NCBI GenBank assembly: GCA_035641235.1
Contig: DASQUP010000050.1
Location: 1 to 13,444, forward strand
Length of the DNA stretch: 13,444 bases
Origin: DASQUP01 sp035641235
GTDB lineage: Bacteria; Actinomycetota; CADDZG01; WHSQ01
Reading direction: 5' to 3'
The notes under the pieces were generated by a model, which saw only the letters and a program-made list of their open reading frames with translations, was not told where the DNA came from and searched no databases. A program made the position numbers and the translations under genes. Shown piece by piece: positions 7,074 to 12,671 of this stretch; position 1 is the stretch's first letter, and every line of letters starts with the position of its first letter.

Positions 7074-7876
7074 TGAGGGGAGAACTCCAACCCGGCGAAC
7101 GAGTCCTGTTGATCGACGCTCGCGGCCGCCGCTACCTCATCCTGCTCGGTAGCGGACACACCTTCCACTCGCACCTCGGAAGCGTCGCCCACGACGACAT
7201 AATCGGGGCGCCCGAGGGTTCGTCGGTGACGACATCGGGGGGCTCTAAGCTCCTCGTCTTCCGCCCCACCCTCGCCGACTACACGCTGAAGATGAAACGG
7301 GGAGCGCAGGTCGTCTATCCGAAGGATATCGGGCTGATTTTGGTCTACGCCGACATCTTTCCCGGAGCGACGGTCCTGGAGGCCGGAACCGGGTCCGGGT
7401 CGCTCACGCTCGCACTTACCCGGGCCGTGGGCGAGTCGGGCCGGGTGATCTCCTACGAGGCGAGGGAGGACCATCACGCCCGTGGCCTTGAGAACATCGC
7501 ATCGTGGTACGAGGGGCTCGGGGGCAAACCCGAAAACCTCGAGGTCCGTCTCGGCGACATCTTCGAGGGCGTGCCCGAGCGGGGGGTTGACCGGATAGTG
7601 CTCGATCTGCCCGAACCCTGGAGGGCGGTGGGGGAGACGACCGAATCGCTCGCTCCGGGGGGCGTCCTGTGCTGCTACCTCCCGACGGTCCCGCAGGTGT
7701 CCCAGGCCGTCGAAGCCATGCGGGCCGGTGGATTCACCCTGCTCAGCACCTTTGAGGGGCTTGTGAGAACGTGGAATGTCGAAGGGCAGTCCGTCAGGCC
7801 CGACCACCGGATGGTGGCCCACACCGGATTCATCGTGGTGGGGCGCAAATCCGCCGCCCGGGGCGCCGGAGCATAA
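7073..7876 (+). CDS. trmI: TrmI, tRNA (adenine-58-N1)-methyltransferase
   Basis: A 267-residue SAM-dependent methyltransferase. The N-terminal beta domain (GERVLLIDARGRRYLILLG) and the conserved HLGSVAHDDIIG (34-45) and VVYPKDIGLIL (80-90) blocks are TrmI hallmarks. The SAM loop VLEAGTGSGSLT is at 101-112, and the catalytic-region DLPEPW at 178-183 contains Asp178. TrmI makes m1A58 in the tRNA T-loop and is normally a tetramer. The start is the GTG that overlaps the stop codon of ttuA by one base, because the open frame upstream lies wholly inside ttuA. trmI next to mpa/arc is a conserved actinobacterial arrangement. Here it also joins a second T-loop modifier, so positions 54 and 58 are probably modified in step. 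Confidence 0.93.
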   Translation: MRGELQPGERVLLIDARGRRYLILLGSGHTFHSHLGSVAHDDIIGAPEGSSVTTSGGSKLLVFRPTLADYTLKMKRGAQVVYPKDIGLILVYADIFPGATVLEAGTGSGSLTLALTRAVGESGRVISYEAREDHHARGLENIASWYEGLGGKPENLEVRLGDIFEGVPERGVDRIVLDLPEPWRAVGETTESLAPGGVLCCYLPTVPQVSQAVEAMRAGGFTLLSTFEGLVRTWNVEGQSVRPDHRMVAHTGFIVVGRKSAARGAGA

Positions 7877-7929
7877 CTGAGGCCCTAACTTCAGGCGCGG
7901 AGCGAGCCCGCCGTGGCTATGAGAATGAT

Positions 7930-7970
7930 GGGGCTTTTGCGCCCCTTCCGGGGAGCGAGGAGAGTAATCT
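7930..7970 (+). promoter_or_regulatory. trmI-mpa gap: small hairpin and candidate -10 box
   Basis: The 95-base gap 7877-7971 contains a 5-bp hairpin (GGGGC 7930-7934, loop of six bases, GCCCC 7941-7945), a TAATCT box (7965-7970) and an AGGAG ribosome binding site (7958-7962) nine bases before the GTG of mpa. TAATCT resembles a -10 element, but it would place the transcript start inside the first codons, so it may be chance. Transcription from upstream into mpa remains likely. Confidence 0.3.
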
Positions 7971-7971
7971 T

Positions 7972-9750
7972 GTGCGCAGGGAGGTGGTTGCAGTCGGCGA
8001 GCGTGAGCTAGAGCGAAAGATCGCGGATTACGACAGGGAGATCCAGGAGCTGCGCGGTCAGCTCAAGCTTCTAGAGGAGGAATCGTCCCTCAGTCGACGC
8101 CGCCTCGAGGCGGCGCCCGCTCAGATCGCGTCCCTCGAGAAGAGACTCGGTCAGACAGAAGCTCAGCTGAGCGCGACCCGGGACAACAACGCCGTCCTGC
8201 ACTCCACCCTTGCGGAGGCGCGCGACAAACTCGAGGAACTACGCGCTCAGGTCGAGAGCCTCAGCAAACCCCCTGCAAGCTACGGCGTCTTCCTTCAGTC
8301 GTACGAGGACGAGACCGCAGACGTCTTCACCAACGGCCGCAAGCTGCGGGTGAACGTTGCCGGGGAGGTTGATCTCACCGAGTTGCAACGAGGACAGGAG
8401 GTCGTCCTCAACGAAGCTCTGAACATCATCGAGGCACACAGGTTCGACGTTCAGGGTGAGGTCGTCACCGTCAAGGAACTGATGGATGGAGGCATCCGGG
8501 CTCTCGTTATCGCTCGCACGGACGAAGAGCGTGTGATCGAGCTGGCGGGTCCGCTGAAGGACATCGTCATTCGCGCTGGCGATAGCCTGCTTCTCGAGCC
8601 CAAGTCGGGTCATGCGCTCGAGAAGCTCCCCAAGCCCGAAGTCGAAGAGCTCATCCTCGAAGAGGTCCCCGACATCTCCTACGAGGACATCGGCGGCCTT
8701 GCCGACCAGATCGAGGAGATCCGCGACGCCGTTGAGCTTCCGTTCCTGCACAGCGATCTCTTCAAGGAGCACGAGCTCGAGCCGCCCAAGGGCATCCTTC
8801 TCTACGGCCCTCCGGGATGCGGGAAGACCCTGGTAGCAAAGGCGGTGGCGAACTCCCTTGCAAAGAAAGTGGCCACCAAACTCGGCCGCGACGACAGGCG
8901 GTCCTACTTCTTGAACATCAAAGGTCCCGAGCTGCTGAACAAGTACGTCGGTGAGACGGAGCGGCAGATCCGCCACATCTTCCAGCGCGCGAAGGAGAAG
9001 TCCGAGGAGGGTGTGCCCGTCATTGTCTTCTTCGACGAGATGGATTCACTGTTCCGGACGCGCGGCTCCGGGATCTCAAGCGACATCGAGTCAACGATCG
9101 TCCCTCAGCTCCTCGCGGAGATCGACGGTGTCGAAAGCCTCAAGAACGTCATCGTGGTCGGCGCATCGAACCGTGAGGATCTGATCGACCCGGCCATTCT
9201 GAGGCCGGGTCGGCTCGACGTGAAGATCAAGATCGAACGCCCGGATGAGAAATCGGCCGCCGACATCTTCTCCAAGTACCTCACGACTTCGATACCGATC
9301 TCGGGGGACGAGGTCGAAACTCACGGATCGCCGGAGACCGCCGTTCAGGAGATCATCAAGTCGACCGTCGCTCACATGTACTCGGAGGAGCCGCAGAACC
9401 GGTTCCTCGAGGTCACCTATGCGAACGGTGAGAAGGAGGAGCTGTACTTCAAAGACTTCTCCTCCGGAGCAATGATCGAGAACATCGTCCGCCGCGCGAA
9501 GAAGGCTGCAATCAAGCGAGCGATCGCCGGCGAGGCCAAGGGGATCAACAAGGACGACATGATCAACGCCATCCTGCAGGAGTACCGGGAGAACGAAGAC
9601 CTGCCGAACACCACAAACCCGGACGACTGGGCCAAGATCTCCGGCAAGAAGGGCGAGCGCATCGTCTACATCCGGACTTTGGTCGGCGAGCACAAAGACG
9701 GCGAGGGGAGCAGGCAGGTCGAGTCTGTGCAGGCTGGCCAGTACCTCTAG
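7972..9750 (+). CDS. mpa: Proteasome-associated AAA+ ATPase Mpa/ARC
   Basis: A 592-residue AAA+ unfoldase that recognises Pup on tagged proteins and feeds them to the 20S proteasome. A coiled coil occupies about residues 8-97 (ERELERKIADYDREIQELRG onward), which is the Pup-binding region in this family. Tandem OB domains follow (about 100-215). The AAA module has Walker A GPPGCGKT at 279-286, Walker B VIVFFDEMD at 350-358, sensor-type GASN at 397-400 and the arginine-finger RPGRLD at 411-416. The C-terminus is GQYL, the motif that docks into the proteasome alpha ring. The GTG at 7972 is chosen because AGGAG lies nine bases upstream and the coiled coil begins just after. A further in-frame extension overlaps trmI and looks non-coding. 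It lies between trmI and dop, the usual actinobacterial order. Confidence 0.96.
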   Translation: MRREVVAVGERELERKIADYDREIQELRGQLKLLEEESSLSRRRLEAAPAQIASLEKRLGQTEAQLSATRDNNAVLHSTLAEARDKLEELRAQVESLSKPPASYGVFLQSYEDETADVFTNGRKLRVNVAGEVDLTELQRGQEVVLNEALNIIEAHRFDVQGEVVTVKELMDGGIRALVIARTDEERVIELAGPLKDIVIRAGDSLLLEPKSGHALEKLPKPEVEELILEEVPDISYEDIGGLADQIEEIRDAVELPFLHSDLFKEHELEPPKGILLYGPPGCGKTLVAKAVANSLAKKVATKLGRDDRRSYFLNIKGPELLNKYVGETERQIRHIFQRAKEKSEEGVPVIVFFDEMDSLFRTRGSGISSDIESTIVPQLLAEIDGVESLKNVIVVGASNREDLIDPAILRPGRLDVKIKIERPDEKSAADIFSKYLTTSIPISGDEVETHGSPETAVQEIIKSTVAHMYSEEPQNRFLEVTYANGEKEELYFKDFSSGAMIENIVRRAKKAAIKRAIAGEAKGINKDDMINAILQEYRENEDLPNTTNPDDWAKISGKKGERIVYIRTLVGEHKDGEGSRQVESVQAGQYL

Positions 9751-9752
9751 TC

Positions 9753-9787
9753 CGCCCGGCGTCCTAGCGACAGTTTGACGCCGGGCG
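9753..9787 (+). terminator. GC-rich hairpin between mpa and dop (terminator-like, no U-tract)
   Basis: CGCCCGGCGTC (9753-9763) and GACGCCGGGCG (9777-9787) are perfect 11-bp inverted repeats with a 13-base loop, starting two bases after the mpa stop. No T-run follows, so it may be an attenuator or mRNA-end stabiliser instead. Its right arm also forms a 13-base palindrome (GACGCCGGGCGTC, 9777-9789) next to the candidate dop -10 box, which could be an operator. Confidence 0.5.
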
Positions 9788-9790
9788 TCG

Positions 9791-9796
9791 TACCCT
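9791..9796 (+). promoter_or_regulatory. Candidate -10 box of a leaderless dop promoter (TACCCT)
   Basis: TACCCT is six bases before the ATG of dop at 9803, and there is no ribosome binding site. A TTGACG (9775-9780) is only ten bases upstream, too close for a standard -35 box. Confidence 0.5.
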
Positions 9797-9802
9797 GAAC
9801 TC

Positions 9803-11284
9803 ATGTCTTTGCCGAAGGTCTGTGGGATCGAAACCGAATACGGGATCTCCGTCCGGGAAGCTCCGGAGTTCAATCCGATCCTGACGTCGTCGCTCTTGAT
9901 CAACGCATACGCGCAGCCAGCCTTCAAACGCGTGAAGTGGGACTACGAAGAGGAGAATCCGCTGCGCGACGCCCGGGGTTTCGAGCGCCCCGGCGCGGAG
10001 GGCCCCCCGGAGGACGACTCCGGACTCGTCAACGTCATCCTTCCCAACGGCGCCCGCTACTACGTCGATCACGCGCATCCCGAGTACTCGAGTCCCGAGT
10101 GCTCCAATCCGCGCGACGCGGTGGTGTGGGACAAGGCGGGGGAGCGCATCCTCGAACAATCAATAGAGGCAGCGCAGGCGATCGTGCCCAGCGGTGAGAA
10201 GGTCTTTATCTACAAGAACAACTCCGACGGCAAGGGCAACTCATACGGCTGCCATGAGAACTACCTCGTTGCACGCTCTACGCCGTTCCCGAACCTCGTG
10301 CGGCACCTGATCCCGTTCTTCGTTTCTCGCCAGATCTACTGCGGCGCCGGGAAGGTTGGTTCCGAAAACGGCGGGGGTGACGTCGACTACCAGATCTCGC
10401 AGCGCGCCGATTTCTTCGAGGTCGAGGTGGGTCTCGAGACAACGTTCAAGCGCCCCATTATCAACACGCGCGACGAGCCGCATGCCGACGCAGAGCGGTA
10501 CCGCCGACTCCACGTCATCGTCGGAGACGCAAACATGTCGGAGGTCTCGACCTTCCTGAAGCTCGGCACGACGGCGCTTCTGCTCAAGATGATCGAGGAC
10601 GACTTCATCACGGACGACTTCTCGCTTGCGGAGCCGGTTCGGTCGATGAGGTCTGTCTCTCACGATCCGACGTGCCGGAGGACGATCGAACTGACCGATG
10701 GTCGCTCGCTCAATCCCGTTGAGCTGCAATGGGAATACTTCAAACTCGCAAAGAAGTACTCGGAGGAGAAGGAGACCGATTCCGTCACGGACGATGTGTT
10801 GAATCGGTGGGAGGCGGTGCTCGAAGGACTCGAGCGCGACCCGATGTCACTGGCGTCGCAACTCGACTGGGTGGCCAAACTATCCGTGCTTCACGCGTAT
10901 CGCGACCGCGATGGGCTCGACTGGGATCATCCGAAGATGAAACTCATAGACCTGCAGTACCACGACATACGAGAATCAAAAGGCCTCTACTACAAGCTCG
11001 CGCGGACGGGCAAGATCGAGCGGCTCGTATCCGACGACGAGATCGAGTACGCGGTCGACCATCCACCGGAGGACACTCGGGCATTCTTCCGCGGTGAGTG
11101 TCTGCGGCGATTCTCGGATCACATCGTGGCGGCGTCGTGGGACGCTCTCATCTTCGATGTAGGAGACGAGCCGCTCCGAAAGGTCCCGACAATGGAGCCG
11201 CTCAAGGGCACTCGCGATCGGGTGCAGGCACTCTTCGACCGCAGTGCCGACGCGGCCGAGCTGATTCGCAACCTCACCAGCTAG
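9803..11284 (+). CDS. dop: Dop, deamidase of Pup / depupylase
   Basis: A 493-residue carboxylate-amine-ligase-fold protein of the Dop/PafA family. It opens with KVCGIETEYGI (residues 5-15), the ATP/Mg site. It has an acidic, Pro/Gly-rich insertion (about 47-75, DYEEENPLRDARGFERPGAE) corresponding to the Dop-specific loop, which PafA lacks. PNGARYYVDHAHPEYSSPEC (81-100) contains the catalytic Asp89. Other conserved blocks are NNSDGKGNSYGCHENYLVAR, the Arg-rich FKRPIINTRDEPHAD, and RRLHVIVGDANMSE. Dop hydrolyses the C-terminal Gln amide of Pup to Glu and can remove Pup from substrates. The Pup here ends in Gln, so the deamidase is needed. PafA is not in the window. The C-terminus (LIRNLTS) is typical. 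The ATG at 9803 gives the family-standard start. Confidence 0.96.
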   Translation: MSLPKVCGIETEYGISVREAPEFNPILTSSLLINAYAQPAFKRVKWDYEEENPLRDARGFERPGAEGPPEDDSGLVNVILPNGARYYVDHAHPEYSSPECSNPRDAVVWDKAGERILEQSIEAAQAIVPSGEKVFIYKNNSDGKGNSYGCHENYLVARSTPFPNLVRHLIPFFVSRQIYCGAGKVGSENGGGDVDYQISQRADFFEVEVGLETTFKRPIINTRDEPHADAERYRRLHVIVGDANMSEVSTFLKLGTTALLLKMIEDDFITDDFSLAEPVRSMRSVSHDPTCRRTIELTDGRSLNPVELQWEYFKLAKKYSEEKETDSVTDDVLNRWEAVLEGLERDPMSLASQLDWVAKLSVLHAYRDRDGLDWDHPKMKLIDLQYHDIRESKGLYYKLARTGKIERLVSDDEIEYAVDHPPEDTRAFFRGECLRRFSDHIVAASWDALIFDVGDEPLRKVPTMEPLKGTRDRVQALFDRSADAAELIRNLTS

Positions 11285-11541
11285 GCGCCCAGCCCGTCGC
11301 GGGGCCCCGCCGGCCGGGCGCGGAAGCGTGGAATATCGGTCTTTCGTGCCATCTCAGATCCGAGCCCGGCTGCGGCGCATAGACGTGGATGGGGGCCCTC
11401 GGCGACGATCCGGTTGGTTAGGTCGGTGACTACGGCTCCGACGGGGATCCTGGCGGCGCCGTAGGCCGCCCAGGCCAGCTCCAGGCATCTTTTCCAGGGG
11501 GCGTGGAGCCGGGTCCAGGCGGTGTAGGCGGGATGCGCCAT
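11281..11541 (-). pseudogene. Truncated nucleoside/cytidine deaminase remnant
   Basis: Minus-strand reading from the ATG at 11541 gives MAHPAYTAWTRLHAPWKRCL, then ELAWAAYGAARIPVGAVVTD and NRIVAEG. This matches the N-terminal third of actinobacterial TadA-like nucleoside deaminases: helix with Trp-Lys, then PVGAVVTD, then the IVAEG strand. The family should continue into an Asn/Arg-rich loop and the zinc-binding His-Ala-Glu and Pro-Cys-x-x-Cys motifs. None of these is present. After IVAEG the frame goes into an unrelated basic tail and stops at 11281, overlapping the end of dop. No other frame restores the motifs. It is therefore an inactive remnant, 3'-truncated, in the otherwise gene-free interval between dop and pup. 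Confidence 0.55.
11285..11321. terminator. GC-rich inverted repeat just after dop
   Basis: GCGCCC (11285-11290) can pair with GGGCGC (11316-11321), and a perfect 12-base palindrome GCGGGGCCCCGC lies inside (11299-11310). It begins directly after the dop stop and may end or attenuate the dop transcript. There is no U-tract on either side. Confidence 0.35.
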
Positions 11542-11627
11542 GTAGTCATTTTCGGCGGTGGCCTTATTCGACTTGGGGATTGGGTCGAAGCTATTCGAGT
11601 AGGGCGCCGTTTGTGTCACAGGTGCCG

Positions 11628-11635
11628 TATACGAT
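11628..11635 (+). promoter_or_regulatory. Possible -10 region upstream of pup (TATACGAT)
   Basis: TATACGAT holds two overlapping TANNNT-like boxes 34-41 bases before the pup start. TTGTGT at 11611-11616 is a poor and too-close -35 candidate. A separate pup promoter is plausible because 385 bases separate dop from pup. Confidence 0.3.
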
Positions 11636-11658
11636 TGTGGTCCGGATTTGACCAGATG

Positions 11659-11664
11659 AGGTGA
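11659..11664 (+). promoter_or_regulatory. Ribosome binding site of pup (AGGTGA)
   Basis: AGGTGA lies five bases before the TTG at 11670. It decides that start over the GTG at 11661, which overlaps the site itself. Confidence 0.65.
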
Positions 11665-11669
11665 TTGAT

Positions 11670-11852
11670 TTGGCCGGCGAGCAGACACGCAAGGGAAGGC
11701 CCCGCGAGGAAGAGAAGGCGGCGCCGGAAGAGACTAAGCAAGCCGATGCGAAAACCGAGGAGATCGACGAACTCCTGGACGAGATCGACGAGGTTCTAGA
11801 GCAGAACGCCGAGGAGTTTGTTCGAAGCTACATCCAAAAGGGCGGACAATGA
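11670..11852 (+). CDS. pup: Pup, prokaryotic ubiquitin-like protein
   Basis: A 60-residue, acidic, mostly disordered protein that is conjugated by PafA to lysines as a degradation tag. The C-terminal half contains the helical Mpa-binding region (IDELLDEIDEVLEQNAEEFV) and ends RSYIQKGGQ, the hallmark Gly-Gly-Gln. Dop must convert the last Gln to Glu before ligation. The TTG at 11670 is preferred to the GTG at 11661, because it has the AGGTGA site at five bases and because the resulting start MAGEQTRKG lines up with the MAQEQTKRG start of mycobacterial Pup. The length is typical (60-64 residues). The stop codon is overlapped by an ATG at 11849 that opens only an eight-codon frame before the first nuclease gene. 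Confidence 0.95.
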   Translation: MAGEQTRKGRPREEEKAAPEETKQADAKTEEIDELLDEIDEVLEQNAEEFVRSYIQKGGQ

Positions 11853-11875
11853 TGCGGAGTGTGGTCGTTAAGTGA
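11849..11875 (+). other. Eight-codon ORF bridging pup and the first nuclease gene
   Basis: ATG ATG begins on the pup stop (overlap ATGA) and runs eight codons to a TGA at 11873-11875, which overlaps the GTG start of the next gene at 11872. It is too short for a protein call. It may couple translation from pup to the nuclease gene, or be the scar of a former pup-prcB overlap. Confidence 0.3.
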
Positions 11876-12267
11876 CGGAGGGTAGCAAACGCTGCCCGGA
11901 CTGCGCTGAGATCAAGGCTTTGGATCTGTTCCCGCGCCACCGTAGTCAACTCGATGGCAGAGGCGTCTATTGCAAGCCTTGCCATAACAAGCGGGGCCGT
12001 GAAAACAAACGCCGCAACGGCGGCAACCGTCACTACCACCTGAAGGGCAGATACGGGATCGGGGTCGCCGAGGTCGAACTCATGATGTCGGCCCAGGGTG
12101 GGCTCTGTGCCCTGTGCCGCACCCGCCCGGCCACTCAGGTGGACCACGACCACGAAACCGGCGCCATCCGAGGCATCCTTTGTCTCTATTGCAACGCCGG
12201 CCTGGGTGCCTTCCGTGATGATCCGAGGATCATCGCTTCGGCCATCGCATACCTCGAACGCGCATGA
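11872..12267 (+). CDS. Recombination endonuclease VII-like HNH nuclease, copy 1
   Basis: A 131-residue zinc protein. The C-terminal half matches the recombination endonuclease VII family (T4 gp49 type, His-Me/HNH fold): CALC (Cys79, Cys82), VDHDH (Asp91, His92 and His94 as catalytic or metal residues), RGILCLYCN (Cys104, Cys107, Asn108) and GLGAFRDDP, then a final helix. The N-terminal half adds a second Cys pair set (Cys8, Cys11, Cys34, Cys37, in CPDC and CKPC) around FPRHRS and GRG, a common extra zinc module in phage-type members. All catalytic residues are present, so it is predicted active on branched or double-stranded DNA. The GTG at 11872 has only a weak upstream site and may rely on coupling from pup. 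Its third codon positions seem less G/C-rich than those of the proteasome genes, which may hint at transfer. Confidence 0.88.
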   Translation: MTEGSKRCPDCAEIKALDLFPRHRSQLDGRGVYCKPCHNKRGRENKRRNGGNRHYHLKGRYGIGVAEVELMMSAQGGLCALCRTRPATQVDHDHETGAIRGILCLYCNAGLGAFRDDPRIIASAIAYLERA

Positions 12268-12671
12268 GCGGCGCGCGGCGGTGTTCCCGCTGTGGGGAAG
12301 TCAAGCCGCTGGAAGAATTTCCTCGCCATCGTTCGTCCCCACAGGGGCGCGGCTATCACTGCAAGCCGTGCCATGCACGAGTCACCAAAGCCAATATCAA
12401 GAAGAACCACGGAAGTGGGAGGGCTTTTCAGCTGAAGCGCCGCTACAACGTCGATGCAGTCCAAGTCGAGTGGATGATCCTCCAACAGGGGGGTGTCTGC
12501 GCGATCTGCGGGGCAGAGAAGCCCGTCCACGTCGACCATGATCACGCTGGCGGCCGGGTGCGCGGGATACTGTGCTTCAACTGCAATCGCGGGCTCGGGA
12601 AGTTCCTGGACGATCCCGCGTTGCTACGGAGTGCGATCGCTTACATCGACCAGGCAAGGATGGGGGCATGA
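12264..12671 (+). CDS. Recombination endonuclease VII-like HNH nuclease, copy 2
   Basis: A 135-residue paralogue of the preceding protein. It has the same layout: Cys7, Cys10, Cys33 and Cys36 in the N-terminal zinc module, then CAIC (Cys79, Cys82), VDHDH (90-94), RGILCFNCN with Cys104, Cys107 and Asn108, and GLGKFLDDP. Over the last 61 aligned residues 33 are identical by hand count, so it is a diverged tandem copy and not a recent duplication. All catalytic residues are kept in both. Its ATG overlaps the stop of copy 1 (ATGA, 12264-12267), and its TGA overlaps the ATG of prcB (ATGA, 12668-12671). Both nucleases are thus translationally locked into the proteasome operon. The function could be a free-standing homing-type nuclease or a domesticated DNA-repair/junction nuclease. 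Neither is shown. Confidence 0.88.
   Translation: MSGARRCSRCGEVKPLEEFPRHRSSPQGRGYHCKPCHARVTKANIKKNHGSGRAFQLKRRYNVDAVQVEWMILQQGGVCAICGAEKPVHVDHDHAGGRVRGILCFNCNRGLGKFLDDPALLRSAIAYIDQARMGA

Noticed and set aside
7040..7822. Minus-strand open frame (260 codons) opposite trmI
   Set aside because: No motif is visible and the opposite strand encodes a complete TrmI.
7771..7971. Upstream extension of Mpa
   Set aside because: It lies in trmI and the intergenic gap. The GTG at 7972 has a ribosome binding site and starts just before the coiled coil.
9091..9927. Long open frame (278 codons) on the minus strand opposite mpa
   Set aside because: It is antisense to a clear AAA+ ATPase and shows no family motif. 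Long antisense frames are expected in high-GC DNA.
11542..11688. N-terminal extension of the deaminase remnant to 135 residues
   Set aside because: The extra 49 residues lack similarity to the family and cover the pup start region. Deaminases of this type start near the ATG at 11541.
11872..12671. CRISPR, insertion-sequence or integrase features around the nuclease pair
   Set aside because: No direct repeats, terminal inverted repeats, transposase or integrase were visible. The two genes differ too much at the DNA level to be a recent repeat.
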